From Paenibacillus senegalensis JC66 (GTDB taxonomy: Bacteria > Bacillota > Bacilli > Paenibacillales > NBRC-103111): a stretch of DNA of 64,000 nucleotides. Positions 43,916 to 53,593 of the stretch are shown here, piece after piece. Location: NCBI RefSeq assembly GCF_000285515.1, contig NZ_HE610961.1:235863-299862 (forward strand), given 5' to 3'. The position numbers were made by a program, and so were the translations under genes. Below the pieces are notes generated by a model, which did not search any database, was not told where the DNA came from, and saw only the letters and a program-made list of their open reading frames with translations. Numbering within the stretch: position 1 is the first letter of the stretch; every line of letters starts with the position of its first letter.

Positions 43916-46367
43916 TTTTGCCCCCTTTTTCGTTCACGGATGCGAGCTGCAAACCGTCCGAGGTTAGCCGCAAACCCAGTGTGCTTTTTCCGGCCAGCCT
44001 TAGCGTCCCGTCATCCTCCCATTCCATCCCTACTGGGATGTTTCCTGCAGAGTATATAGCCACAAAACGGGCTGCTGTTCCTTTTTGCCTAAGAAGCATG
44101 CCCTCCATTGGAACTGTCGGATCAATCGCGATTCCGGGAGAACGAACCTCCCACAGCTCCGAGTTAGCCTCTTGCCATAAAGTGACTGCCACAGGCTCTG
44201 GGGTAGAGCGGCCCGGGCTATCATCAAACACAGTGCCAGTTTGCGAGCGTAAGCTCTGAGTCGTTTGCCGGATTACGAAACTCCATTGGCCACTGCCAGC
44301 CTCGGGAAAGCCTGCGGCAGCTTGGCTGCCGGAAAGACAGTGCCCATGAACAAAGCGGTAGCCATCGCTATTCCCGCTATTTCCGAGCGGTTTCCAAGCC
44401 TCTTTCCCTTCTCTGTCGCCAAGCTCCTGCCTTTCAGCATGGCCGCTTGCCTCAAGGTCCGGTACTACTCCGGTAACGCTATTCTGCGGGTATCTGCCTT
44501 GAATCGGCACCCGCCGTCCTCCTTCACCATTAGGATGGCAGCTCATATCAGAGGCTTTACCAAGAAAATGGAACCACCAATCCACGCCTGAGTCCTTCTT
44601 CGGCACGTTCTCACCTTCAGCGTGCGTCCGTATCTCGAACCAATCGAGAAGCCATTCTGATGTCATCCATAAATGGCGGTCCATCACTACTCCCTCATAG
44701 GACTGCGAGGTTCGTGTCCAGCTGTAGCTGTAGTCTTGCGCGACAACGAACTTCCGGCTTTCCCCTGTGGATTCCAGCTGAGAGCGCTGGCCGATCGATA
44801 CCGTGTTATGGCAGGCGGTGTGCGGATACCACTGCTTCTTAAGATGGGAGCCGTATGGCACCGTTCCACGATCCGGTGAAAGCGGGTAATCGCGGTGATA
44901 CAGCATAAGATTCAGCTTGTCAAAATGGCCGTGAGATCCGCCATGGGGACCGAAATCGATGATCGCATAGAGCGGATTGCCGTTGTGGCGGAGTACTGCG
45001 AAGCCGCTGTCCGGCAGTAAATGCGGCGTACTCGCCTCTAAGCGGGCACCAGCCTTAGAAGTTTCCATTTCCCCGTGAGTACCGGCGGCCGGGGCCGCCG
45101 GGGCCGAGGATAGTGCCGGCGCTGTCGATGATGCTGTTGCGGACGGTGACACGGAATCGGCGCAAACTGCGCTTTGCCTCCTGTGTATTCCTGACAGCGG
45201 GCTCCCCGGGATAACTGACGCCCCGGATACCGGCCACTCTCCTACCCCATACAGCACGGCCTCCAAGCCGTTGCGGTGCCGGCTCCCGTACATCTGCTGA
45301 TAAGCGCAGGCGGCAATGTTCGCATATACCGGCTTGCCATACCGGGCATAGCCCTGCTCAAACACCTCGGCAATCTCCCGGGCGTAAGGCTCCCTGCTGT
45401 AGGGCCCGTCATGGAAGGCCGGCAGCTGACCATCCGCCGCCGCTAAACCAGCCGTCACATCGAGCATGCCTTCCAGCGACTGCCCGGCAGTTCCCCGCTC
45501 CGCATACAGATCATGGCCCCAGCGGGCTGCCATCTCCCCGGTAATCATATAGGCGCGCAGTACGAAAAGATGATAGTAGATGCTGCCTTCATACTCCAGC
45601 TGGTCGGGTCTTATCGCCAGCGACAAATGCTGGCGATACCCGCCCTCGCCTGCAAGCACCCGCAGCAGCTGCCGTTCCTCGCCCGCTGCTGCGTAAACAC
45701 TGCATAACGCAGCGTTCAGCCAGGCCGTATAATTGCTTTCCGGCTGCTGGCGTTCCCGCGTCAGAATGCAGTGGGCTTGCTCCAAGCTCCCGGCCAGAAG
45801 CCGTACAAAGCTCGGCCACGCCTCAGGTTGGGCTGCCCACTCTTCCGGTACTGGAGCCTGCTCATCGCTGAGCAGCAGGTAAGCGCGCATCATCGTCGTC
45901 GCCCAGATCGCTTCGGTTAGCGCCTGATGAAAGGCGCGCCCCTTCAGCATCCACGGTTCAGCGCCTGGATGAACCGGGTATCGCGGGAACTGCTCGGCGT
46001 AGCGCAGCAAAATGCCGTAGCTGAACCGGGCATACTCCGGCTTCCGGGTAGCGGCGAACACGGCAGCTCCCTGCAGGGCGCAGCGGGCCATAGCCTGGTG
46101 CTTGAACACCAGCCACGCCCCGCGGTAGGGCTCTCCCTGCAGCTGGCAGCCATGCGGGCAGGCAAAGCTATGGGCGTCCCGTTCCAAAGGATCATACCGC
46201 AGCTCGGTATGATGCCTGGGACAAACATAGTGGTGCCACCAGCCGCCCGGTTCCGCCGGAATGTCCGGTGCAGCGCCGGCTTGCATGAGCGCGTCAAGCT
46301 CCGCGCGCAGCCGGGAGAGTGCTTGCGAGTGCCAAGCGAATTGGATGGAACGCTCCCGGATGTTCAT
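43896..46367 (-). CDS. Heparinase II/III-family (alginate-lyase-like) protein
   Basis: Protein of 823 residues, no signal peptide. Near the N-terminus is a Cys/His-rich segment (HHYVCPRHHTELRYDP and FACPHGCQLQGEPYRGAW) that looks like a metal or substrate site of this lyase type. The alpha/alpha region covers about 60-390, and the beta region carries GPHGGSHGHFDKLNLMLYH near residue 480 and ACHNTVSIG. Two Ser/Ala/Pro or Gly-rich stretches (about 400-440 and 640-690) look like expanded loops. It starts in an ATGA overlap with the SDR gene, so the SDR and two lyases form one unit. The likely role is intracellular depolymerisation of uronate oligosaccharides. Confidence 0.78.
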   Translation of the reverse strand: MNIRERSIQFAWHSQALSRLRAELDALMQAGAAPDIPAEPGGWWHHYVCPRHHTELRYDPLERDAHSFACPHGCQLQGEPYRGAWLVFKHQAMARCALQGAAVFAATRKPEYARFSYGILLRYAEQFPRYPVHPGAEPWMLKGRAFHQALTEAIWATTMMRAYLLLSDEQAPVPEEWAAQPEAWPSFVRLLAGSLEQAHCILTRERQQPESNYTAWLNAALCSVYAAAGEERQLLRVLAGEGGYRQHLSLAIRPDQLEYEGSIYYHLFVLRAYMITGEMAARWGHDLYAERGTAGQSLEGMLDVTAGLAAADGQLPAFHDGPYSREPYAREIAEVFEQGYARYGKPVYANIAACAYQQMYGSRHRNGLEAVLYGVGEWPVSGASVIPGSPLSGIHRRQSAVCADSVSPSATASSTAPALSSAPAAPAAGTHGEMETSKAGARLEASTPHLLPDSGFAVLRHNGNPLYAIIDFGPHGGSHGHFDKLNLMLYHRDYPLSPDRGTVPYGSHLKKQWYPHTACHNTVSIGQRSQLESTGESRKFVVAQDYSYSWTRTSQSYEGVVMDRHLWMTSEWLLDWFEIRTHAEGENVPKKDSGVDWWFHFLGKASDMSCHPNGEGGRRVPIQGRYPQNSVTGVVPDLEASGHAERQELGDREGKEAWKPLGNSGNSDGYRFVHGHCLSGSQAAAGFPEAGSGQWSFVIRQTTQSLRSQTGTVFDDSPGRSTPEPVAVTLWQEANSELWEVRSPGIAIDPTVPMEGMLLRQKGTAARFVAIYSAGNIPVGMEWEDDGTLRLAGKSTLGLRLTSDGLQLASVNEKGGKNDEQAV

Positions 46368-47131
46368 CGCATGAACATGCCTCCGTTAATTTCGATCGTT
46401 TCGCCTGTCAAATAAGAAGCCAGCTCGGAAACGAGGAACAGCACGGAGCCAGCCACATCGTCCGGGGTGCCTTCCCGTCCGAGCGGAATGCCTTGCACAG
46501 CAGCCTTTCTTGCCGCTTCCGGAGTAAACGTATCGTGAAAAGCTGTCTGGCCGATGAAGCCCGGCGACACCGCGTTTACCGTAATGGCGCTTCCGGCGAG
46601 TTCCTTCGCCAAGGCCTTAGTAAAGCCGATTACTGCGGCCTTGCTGGCGGCGTAAATACTCGCTCCCGGGCCGCCGCCATTATGAGCGGCTACGCTTGTC
46701 ACATTGACAATCCGCCCGCCCCCGCGCGCCTTCATGCCGGGAATGACAGCCTGGCTGACAAAGACTGCGCTCTTCAAATTAACATCCATCACTTGCGCAT
46801 AATGCTCCTCGCTCATTTCCTCTACAAGCATCCGTCTGACAAGATGACCGGCATTATTGACGAGAATATCGATCTCTCCTCCCAGTGTCTGCTTGACATC
46901 CGCCAGCATCTGCCTAACTGCCTGAACGTTGGTCACGTCAGCTTGAAATGCCGCCGCTTCCCCTCCTGCTGCCTGGATCAGGGCTACGGTTTCTTCCGCA
47001 CCCTCCCGATTGCTTAAATAATTGACCGCCACTTTAGCTCCACTAGCCGCAAGACGTATCGCCACTCCGCGTCCAATACCCCCGCTTGCACCAGTTACCA
47101 GTGCCTGTTGACCGGTTAATTGTAATGTCAT
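46364..47131 (-). CDS. SDR-family oxidoreductase
   Basis: Short-chain dehydrogenase of 255 residues: cofactor motif TGASGGIGRGVAIRL, NNAG motif LVNNAGHL, catalytic Ser-Tyr-Lys as VTSVAAHN and IYAASKAA, and a PGFIGQT region. It resembles both FabG-type reductases and uronate/keto-sugar reductases. Next to two lyases it would fit reduction of the 4-deoxy keto-uronate formed from unsaturated uronic acid; that is inference from context. AGGAGG precedes the ATG. Confidence 0.85.
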   Translation of the reverse strand: MTLQLTGQQALVTGASGGIGRGVAIRLAASGAKVAVNYLSNREGAEETVALIQAAGGEAAAFQADVTNVQAVRQMLADVKQTLGGEIDILVNNAGHLVRRMLVEEMSEEHYAQVMDVNLKSAVFVSQAVIPGMKARGGGRIVNVTSVAAHNGGGPGASIYAASKAAVIGFTKALAKELAGSAITVNAVSPGFIGQTAFHDTFTPEAARKAAVQGIPLGREGTPDDVAGSVLFLVSELASYLTGETIEINGGMFMR

Positions 47132-47686
47132 TTTCGTTTTCCTCCTTGTTTTGTCGGCAGAAGAGTGATGGTTTAATCCATTCCGCCTTCATGCAGTTCT
47201 TCATTAATGAAGCTTGTAACTTAATGAAGCCCGTAACTTCGGATAATGCCCGGATCACAACGACCAACAATGTCCGAGCGCTAACGCTCACCCTCGCTCT
47301 TATTTGGCCGAAATGACAAGGATTTTATTTCTAACGCTCGTCCTCGCTCTTATTGGAGCCAAAAAGTCGGGAAAAGTGCGATCTAAAGCAAAATAGGGAC
47401 GACAGCGAGCGTTAAAATTTTCATCCCCCCGATTTTGTTCAAATAAGGACTGCTGCGAGCGTTACAATCCGAAACGGATAGAAATGGGCACGAAATAGAC
47501 AACTCGGCCCCTCCGGATTGTGCTGAAATCTCCTCGAAGATGCAACTCGTACTACTACTGCAAATATCTCCTTGAAGTCAGCAACTCCTGCCAATTTCGT
47601 TTCATTCCACAAAAATACTTTAAGCCCACAGTTCCTGCGAATTGAGGAATTGAAGAATTCGGGAATTGATGAATGGAGAAATTGGG
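47132..47686. other. 555-base gene-free spacer with dispersed repeats
   Basis: The spacer between the histidine kinase and the SDR gene holds four related repeats: 47279-47310 and 47331-47360 in one orientation, 47389-47413 and 47440-47463 in the other. The shared core is AACGCTCG with CTCGCTCTTATTTG-type flanks. The first copy matches 39359-39390 in 31 of 32 bases, reverse-complemented. No gene or clear terminator is visible; the SDR-lyase promoter should lie here, on the minus strand. Confidence 0.75.
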
Positions 47687-49720
47687 CTATTCCTGCTTCT
47701 CTGCCGGCATTGTCATAATCATTCTAGTTCCTCGATGAAGCTCGCTTTCCACACTTAACCCGTACTCGTCCCCGAACACCATCTGGATACGGCGGTGCAC
47801 GTTAATCACTCCAATTCCGCCTTGGCGATATGGAGCTTCCTCGCGGGCATAACTTTCGGCCTTTTCGTGATTCCGATGCGAACCGTGATCCTGCACTTGC
47901 CCTGGTTCTCGGCGCGGCTCTCGGCCCGGCATCGATTGCCGCTCATGTTCCTGCTCTGGCTGCCACTCTCGGCCTGGCTCCAGCCGCGGCTCTCGGCTCT
48001 GCTCCAGCCGCCTCTCTCGGCCCGGCTCCGGCCGCGACCCATGTTCCTGCACCGTCTCGGCCAGGCGGTTCATCTGCAGCTGCTCCTTTAGCTTCAGCAG
48101 CGTTTCAGGTCTCATCCCGGCTCCATTGTCTTCGACTATGACGTGCAGGCGGCCGTCATCCTCCCTTGCATCTATGCGAATGTAGTGATGCGGCTCAACG
48201 CCATCTTTAAAGGCATGCTGAAAAACATTTTCCACCAGCGGCTGCAGCGTCAGCCGAACCATCTTGCTCAGCAGCAGCTCAGGCGGAACCAGCACCTCCA
48301 ACTCGAACTCCCGCTGTGCCCGATGGCGCAAAATAATCATGTAGTTGCGCACATGATTCAGCTCATTGGCAATCGTAATCTCTTCGAGATTGGTCTGTAC
48401 CGAATAACGGAGCATGAATGCCAGCGCTTCGACCATTTCCGATATCTCATCCGAATCCTGGACAATAGCATAGCAATTGATTGTTTCCAGCGTGTTGAAC
48501 ATAAAATGCGGATTGATCTGCAGCTGCAGAGCTTGAAACTCCGCCTTTTGCCGCTCCAGCTGAATAGCCTGCAGCTTGAGCTGAGTGCGCTGGTTGCGAA
48601 GCTCGGTATTGTAAACCTGATTAATCATTTCCGCCAAGCGGCTGACCATCAGGTTGTAGCTATGGACCAGTCCGCCGATTTCATCCTGGCGGGATACGCC
48701 CTCAATTCTCGTCCAGTTTCCCTTTTCCGTCTGCCGCATTCCCTCCCGCAAATGTCGAATCGGGCGGACGATCGAATTACCGAAGCGAGTCGCCAGCACG
48801 AGAGCCACAATTAAAGTCACCATACCGACTGTAATCGTCGTGATCCGGATGTTGGCTATCGGAGCGCGCAGCTCAGAAACAGGCAGGGACACGCCCATAT
48901 TCCATCCGGAATAATCGGACTTGCGGGAGACGACCATCATCTGTTCCTCCCCCTGTTTGGCGATAAAACGGTTTTCCCCATCGAATACGACCCGCTTCGG
49001 AATATCCGTCAGCAGCAGCTGGTTCACTGTTTCCCTAGAAGGCGAATAGACGAGGCTGCCTTCGCTATCGATAATAAAGAAGTAGCCCTGTTCACCAAGA
49101 TCAACCTGGCTCCACAAGTCCGTCAGCTGCTGCTGATTAAATTCGATGGCCAGAATCCCCTTCACATCGTAGGAAGAATAGCCGCGAATTTTACGGACGA
49201 CTGTGACCACTTTTCCCGCATCCTTTTCCAAAAAGCTGTCGTTCACAATCGCTATGCTTCCATTATCGGGAGTAAGCTCTACCAATTCCTGCAATCGCAG
49301 AGGCACATCGGAGCCGAGCATAGATACGCTCTGACTGCCATCGAAAACAGAGCGGCCATGGTAGCCCAAAATGTAAATCATATTGATCTGGGTCGGGTAA
49401 GTGATAAACGCCTTCTGGAACACTTCTTTGCGGATTTCATTCGTAAACCGGTAATATTCGTAGCTGTCCTCCGGGTCCATGTCGAGAAAGCGCTTGACAG
49501 TCCGCTGCGAAAGAATTGAATTGCTTAGCCGCTCAAAGTTTCTCATGTAATGATCGGTTTGCACGGAGGCGTTGTTGATTACCTGCGTCACATACTTTTC
49601 CACCTGCTCATCTATCGCCTTGGACGATTCCAGATAAGTGAAAAAACCGACCATCGATAGCGAGAACAGGATGACAACGAAAAAGTAAATAAACATTTGC
49701 CGAGCCAAGCTTTTGTTCAT
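47687..49720 (-). CDS. YesM-type sensor histidine kinase with a low-complexity insert in the ATPase domain
   Basis: Membrane kinase of 677 residues. It has an N-terminal span (FIYFFVVILFSLSMVGFFTY), an extracellular sensor domain of about 260 residues, a second span (ITTITVGMVTLIVALVLATR), HAMP (IVRPIRHLREGM), the His-kinase box ALQLQINPHFMFNTLETINC and an ATPase domain (LQPLVENVFQHAF, VEDNGAGMRPE, GGIGVINVHRRI). Between the N/G1 boxes and G2, residues about 556-628 are an Arg/Glu/Pro/Gly repeat (variants of EPGRE), which falls in the ATP lid. It should sense extracellular sugars and phosphorylate the YesN regulator. It overlaps that gene by one base (TGATG). Confidence 0.88.
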   Translation of the reverse strand: MNKSLARQMFIYFFVVILFSLSMVGFFTYLESSKAIDEQVEKYVTQVINNASVQTDHYMRNFERLSNSILSQRTVKRFLDMDPEDSYEYYRFTNEIRKEVFQKAFITYPTQINMIYILGYHGRSVFDGSQSVSMLGSDVPLRLQELVELTPDNGSIAIVNDSFLEKDAGKVVTVVRKIRGYSSYDVKGILAIEFNQQQLTDLWSQVDLGEQGYFFIIDSEGSLVYSPSRETVNQLLLTDIPKRVVFDGENRFIAKQGEEQMMVVSRKSDYSGWNMGVSLPVSELRAPIANIRITTITVGMVTLIVALVLATRFGNSIVRPIRHLREGMRQTEKGNWTRIEGVSRQDEIGGLVHSYNLMVSRLAEMINQVYNTELRNQRTQLKLQAIQLERQKAEFQALQLQINPHFMFNTLETINCYAIVQDSDEISEMVEALAFMLRYSVQTNLEEITIANELNHVRNYMIILRHRAQREFELEVLVPPELLLSKMVRLTLQPLVENVFQHAFKDGVEPHHYIRIDAREDDGRLHVIVEDNGAGMRPETLLKLKEQLQMNRLAETVQEHGSRPEPGRERRLEQSREPRLEPGREWQPEQEHERQSMPGREPRREPGQVQDHGSHRNHEKAESYAREEAPYRQGGIGVINVHRRIQMVFGDEYGLSVESELHRGTRMIMTMPAEKQE

Positions 49721-50850
49721 CAGCTCATCCCAAGCCGTTCCCGATATTCGGAAGGCGTGCAGCCCGTGTATTTTTTAAACGTTTTCGTAAAATGGGGGTG
49801 GTCGGCATACCCGACCTCGAACGAAATATCAGTAATTTTGTAATGCGGAATGGCCAGCAGCTTCTTCGATTTCTCCATTCTCCGCTTCGTCCGGTACTGG
49901 ACAAACGTCTCATCGGTCATCTGCTTAAACAGCTGACTGAAATAGGAAGGATTGAGCCCCAGCTTATCGGCAACCTCTTCCAGCGTCAGCTCTCTGTTCA
50001 GATTGAGCTCGATGTAAGCCTTCGCTTCTTCAACCGGCTCCTTCGGGTTTCCTTTGCGCAGGGAGCGTATCCGCTGGATCAGACAATCCACTTCCTTGTT
50101 CATCCAATCCCAGCAGGAATCGACTTCCTTGTTCGTCCAATCCCGGCAAAGGTCATTTTCCTTACCCGCAGCTGGGCTTTCCTTCGCAGCTGCCGTATAG
50201 TAGCATGGAAGCTCGAACGTATAGACATCACGCCGGTTTAACTGCTTAATCAGCTTGTGCACCAATTCCCGGGCCAGTTCATGAAGCTGTCCGTGTTCCA
50301 CCCCGATAGAATAGCTGTATTGCCGGATGGCGACAATAATCGCGTCTACACGTCCCGCGTCCAAATGCCAAACCGCGTCCTCCAAATTGTCAAGCCACTC
50401 CTCTAGGGCGGAAATCGGAATATAGGCCTGGTGCCGGGTATCCCCCTGACGCCCGGAGAGCGATATCGTTTGCCGTGCCCGTTCATTAGCGATCAGCTTC
50501 CGTACCGTTTCGTTTACCCCTGCTTTATTAACCGGCTTCAGCAAATACTCTTTTACGCCAAACGACATACATTTCTGTGCATAATGAAAATCGCCAAACC
50601 CGGAGATCACCACCATCTGAATATCTCTGTGCGTGTCAAACACCCACTGGCACAGCTGGAGCCCATCCATTTTAGGCATGCGAATATCGGTAAATAGAAA
50701 GTCGGGACGATGAGCAGCTATTTTTTCCATAGCCTCCAAACCGTTCGCCGCAGTATCCATCCGGGTGATGGCCGGGTCAACCTGGCCGATCAGCTTTTCC
50801 AGCCCTTTTTGGATGACAGGTTCATCGTCTACGATGAGTGCACGATACAT
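49720..50850 (-). CDS. YesN-type response regulator with AraC DNA-binding domain
   Basis: Response regulator of 376 residues. The receiver domain starts MYRALIVDDEPVIQKGLEKL, with the phosphorylated Asp in FLFTDIRMPKMDG and the conserved Lys in YLLKPVNKAG. The C-terminal AraC domain holds TLEEVADKLGLNPSYFSQLF and ISFEVGYADHPHFTKTFKKY. A linker carries a tandem duplication of 11 residues (CRDWTNKEVDS, CWDWMNKEVDC). The ATG at 50850 follows AAAGGGG; upstream in-frame codons to 50874 are less likely. It probably activates the ABC and lyase genes around it. Confidence 0.9.
   Translation of the reverse strand: MYRALIVDDEPVIQKGLEKLIGQVDPAITRMDTAANGLEAMEKIAAHRPDFLFTDIRMPKMDGLQLCQWVFDTHRDIQMVVISGFGDFHYAQKCMSFGVKEYLLKPVNKAGVNETVRKLIANERARQTISLSGRQGDTRHQAYIPISALEEWLDNLEDAVWHLDAGRVDAIIVAIRQYSYSIGVEHGQLHELARELVHKLIKQLNRRDVYTFELPCYYTAAAKESPAAGKENDLCRDWTNKEVDSCWDWMNKEVDCLIQRIRSLRKGNPKEPVEEAKAYIELNLNRELTLEEVADKLGLNPSYFSQLFKQMTDETFVQYRTKRRMEKSKKLLAIPHYKITDISFEVGYADHPHFTKTFKKYTGCTPSEYRERLGMS
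50084..50149. repeat. In-frame 33-base tandem duplication in the YesN-type gene
   Basis: Two adjacent copies share GGATTGGA-y-GAACAAGGAAGT and encode DW[TM]NKEVD twice. The copies differ at only a few positions, which suggests a recent event. Confidence 0.8.
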
Positions 50851-51050
50851 CTTCCTTACCCCTTTCTCAGACACCGATTTTATTCAAGCCTGGAGGTTCG
50901 ACAGTCCGCTCACGATTTAAGACTACGTCTCGGCATGGCCATAAAGGCAGTACCCGAGCGATCCAGCTCATGAACGGAATGATCTTCACATATGCAGCTG
51001 TATGGTGTAATCGCTATCGCCGGTAAGTACAGGGCGCCGTTTCGCCCCCT

Positions 51051-52643
51051 TTATTCATAGGTGTTTTCACCGCTGTTGTACCGGTTTGTTGCCTCTTCAA
51101 TGACTTCATTGCCGCCTTTGGACAAATATTCCTCCAGTACAGCCTCGTAGTTATCAATCGGCTCTCTTCCGTAAACCATCCGCAGCACACGCTCCAATAT
51201 TAACGGAGGAAGCTCATCGGATTTGGGATTGAGATCCGGGTATTTCACCAACGTTTCCAGACGTTCTCCAAATTCTATCCCCCTGCGGCCTTCATAGGCT
51301 AGCATATTGTCAAAAGCATCAATCATCGCCTGTCCGGGCTCACTCAGTCCCGAGACAAGCCGGTTATAGGTCGTGTCCTGAACCATCCACAGCCAATAAT
51401 TCAAATACCGGAGACGGTCCTGGCCTTTGCTGTCCGTAGGTACCTCGAACACCGCCTCGCCTCCCACCACTTCGTAATCCTCTCCTTCAATTCCATAGCT
51501 GAAGAACAGTTCGGCCTCCTCGCTTACCATCCAATTGAAAAATTCAACGATGCCAGCCGCTTTATCCGCCGCATTCTTATTAATAAAGAAGCTGCGCGTT
51601 ACCGGGCTATAATGGGCATAGCCCCCCTTGCCGTCCGGTCCTACCGGCGAAGGAATAAGCGCTATTTCCGCATCCGGGACATTTTCCTTCAATTGGGCTC
51701 CCCAGATCGGCAGCTCGTTGGCATTCATTGACCATATTCCGGCACGGCCGCTTGTAATGATGCTGCGGAAGTCAGTGCTTTCTATCGTGGCAAACTCCTT
51801 GCTGATCAGCCCTTCATCATGCATCGTTTTATAAACGCCAATAGCTGCTTTCATATTCTCCACATCGAAAAAGCTGGGCTTCACTTGTCCGTCCGGGAAC
51901 AGCTTAAACTGGTTGCCATACCCGAGCACATCATACGCTCCGAAGAACGTATCGGCATATTTAAAATTTTGTCTTCCGGCAAAAGGATGCTCTACGCCAA
52001 TTTCTTTAAAGGCCCTTAGCACATCAAGCGTTTCTTCAACGGTCTTCGGAACATCCATTCCTACCTGCTCCAGCAAGTCCATGCGAATCCAGGTCGCTCT
52101 CCGCGAAGGGTTTGAAAGCGTTTCCGGGATTGCGTAAATATTGCCGTCTTTATCCGTCACCCTTTCCCATGCAGCTTCCGGAATAAAGTCCAGCAAATCC
52201 TGCCCGTGCTCCTGCAGCAGGTCGTTCAAGGGCAAGAATACCCCGTTCTCGACAGCACCGGCCAGCTCCTGACCGCCCAAGCCTCCTCCTGCCTGGACAA
52301 CATCCGGAATATCGTTGGTGGCAAACATCTGAATCATTTTTTCCTGGTATTCGTTATGGGGAATCAGCCGGATGTCCAGATCGACATTTCTCCGCTGCTC
52401 CAGCTCGAGCACATATTTATCTTTATTAATATCGGTATGATTTTCCACATAAGGCACATTCAAGGTTCGCATCGAAATTGAGAACTTGACGGGCTCGGAG
52501 GATTGTACTTTCCCAGCCTGACCGCCGTTCGTTCCCGGGCTTTCGGTATTCCCGCCGCTTCCCGAGCCGCCGCCACTGGTGCAGCCGGCCAGCACGGACA
52601 AACTTAATAAAATGGATAAGCCATAACCCGCGTATTTTTTCAT
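51051..52643 (-). CDS. Extracellular solute-binding lipoprotein (LplA-like)
   Basis: Large family 1 solute-binding protein of 530 residues. The lipoprotein signal has the lipobox LAGC (YGLSILLSLSVLAGCTSG), followed by a Gly/Ser/Asn linker. The mature part contains DIPDVVQAGGGLGGQELAGA, DGNIYAIPETLSNPSRRAT, GRAGIWSMNANELPIW and a C-terminal YGREPIDNYEAVLEEYL. In Paenibacillaceae such proteins pair with LplB/YtcP permeases and YesM/YesN regulators for polysaccharide fragments. It is 60 bases downstream of the permease gene. The ligand is probably an uronate-containing oligosaccharide, judged from the lyases. Confidence 0.88.
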   Translation of the reverse strand: MKKYAGYGLSILLSLSVLAGCTSGGGSGSGGNTESPGTNGGQAGKVQSSEPVKFSISMRTLNVPYVENHTDINKDKYVLELEQRRNVDLDIRLIPHNEYQEKMIQMFATNDIPDVVQAGGGLGGQELAGAVENGVFLPLNDLLQEHGQDLLDFIPEAAWERVTDKDGNIYAIPETLSNPSRRATWIRMDLLEQVGMDVPKTVEETLDVLRAFKEIGVEHPFAGRQNFKYADTFFGAYDVLGYGNQFKLFPDGQVKPSFFDVENMKAAIGVYKTMHDEGLISKEFATIESTDFRSIITSGRAGIWSMNANELPIWGAQLKENVPDAEIALIPSPVGPDGKGGYAHYSPVTRSFFINKNAADKAAGIVEFFNWMVSEEAELFFSYGIEGEDYEVVGGEAVFEVPTDSKGQDRLRYLNYWLWMVQDTTYNRLVSGLSEPGQAMIDAFDNMLAYEGRRGIEFGERLETLVKYPDLNPKSDELPPLILERVLRMVYGREPIDNYEAVLEEYLSKGGNEVIEEATNRYNSGENTYE

Positions 52644-52688
52644 TTTAACTACCCCTCTTTACAATAAAATTTAAATCCGGGTAAATCA

Positions 52689-52702
52689 AGATAGCGTTTT
52701 CA
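52689..52702 (-). promoter_or_regulatory. cre-like site before the solute-binding protein gene
   Basis: TGAAAACGCTATCT on the minus strand matches the CcpA consensus TGWAANCGNTNWCA at all but the last base. It lies in the 59-base spacer just after the permease stop codon, where bound CcpA could act as a roadblock. Presence by chance cannot be excluded. Confidence 0.35.
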
Positions 52703-53578
52703 TTATGACTTAATCGAGCCGATCATCATTCCTTTTACAAAATATTTTTGCAGGAAAGGATAGACGAGAATGATCGGAATGGTGGCGACTAGAATGACAG
52801 CCATCTGCACCCCTTGAATGGAATGGGAGGTCACCTCAAAAGCAAGGTTGCCGGAGTCCGCGAGATCGTCGGTAATGAGCAGCTCCCGCAGTTTCACCTG
52901 AAGCGGATACTTGGTGCGGTCGTTGATGTAATAGAGGGCGTCCATATATTTGTTCCAGTTCGTCACGGAATAGAAAATCCCGATCGTTGCCAAAGCCGGT
53001 TTGGACAAAGGCAGCATAATGTTCCAGATGACTCTCAGCTCACTGCAGCCATCCATCCGGGCGGAATCAATCAGCTCCGCAGGAATTTGCGCGAAGAAGG
53101 TCCGCAGGACGAATAAATTGAAGGCGCTGATCGCCGTAGGCAGCATTAATGCCCATAACGTGTTCACGAGCCCGATCTCTCTCATTAGAATAAATTGCGG
53201 AATTAAGGGGGCGCTAAATATCATCGTCAGCAGGACAAACAGCAGGACATAGCGCCGGCCGACATACTCCGGGCGTGACAGCGGATACGCTAGCGAAGAG
53301 GTCGCAACCAGGTTGATGAAGGTCCCCGCTACTGTAATGTATACCGAGATCGCAAAAGCCCGCCAGATTGATACATCTCCGAACACATATTCATAATAAC
53401 CGAGTGTAAATTCTACTGGCCAAAACATTACCTCCCCGCGGTCTATCGCTCCGGAGCTGCTAAACGATTGAGCAATAACGTTAAGGAAAGGAAGCAGCAT
53501 GGTCAGCGCAAGCAGGGTCAAAAACAAATAGTTGAACCAAATAAAGGTCTTACGGGACAAGCTATCGCGTCTTACCAA
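52703..53578 (-). CDS. Carbohydrate ABC transporter permease (YtcP/LplC-like)
   Basis: CUT1-type permease of 291 residues with six spans (LFLTLLALTMLLPFLNVIAQ near the start) and the EAA loop IPAELIDSARMDGCSELRVI, and ending KYFVKGMMIGSIKS, the typical LplC-like C-terminus. I favour the TTG at 53578, 8 bases after GGAGG, over the GTG at 53587 that abuts the ribosome site. It pairs with the LplB-like permease upstream. Confidence 0.87.
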   Translation of the reverse strand: MVRRDSLSRKTFIWFNYLFLTLLALTMLLPFLNVIAQSFSSSGAIDRGEVMFWPVEFTLGYYEYVFGDVSIWRAFAISVYITVAGTFINLVATSSLAYPLSRPEYVGRRYVLLFVLLTMIFSAPLIPQFILMREIGLVNTLWALMLPTAISAFNLFVLRTFFAQIPAELIDSARMDGCSELRVIWNIMLPLSKPALATIGIFYSVTNWNKYMDALYYINDRTKYPLQVKLRELLITDDLADSGNLAFEVTSHSIQGVQMAVILVATIPIILVYPFLQKYFVKGMMIGSIKS

Positions 53579-53593
53579 TTCTCTCACCTCCTG

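Noticed and set aside
47795-48141. Leucine/alanine-rich plus-strand frames opposite the kinase insert
   Set aside because: They arise from the GC-rich repeat in the kinase gene and have no start signal.
47687-50850. Two-component system as part of the frl or PTS regulation
   Set aside because: Both of those loci have their own GntR regulators; the YesM/YesN genes are in line with the LplB/YtcP-type transporter.
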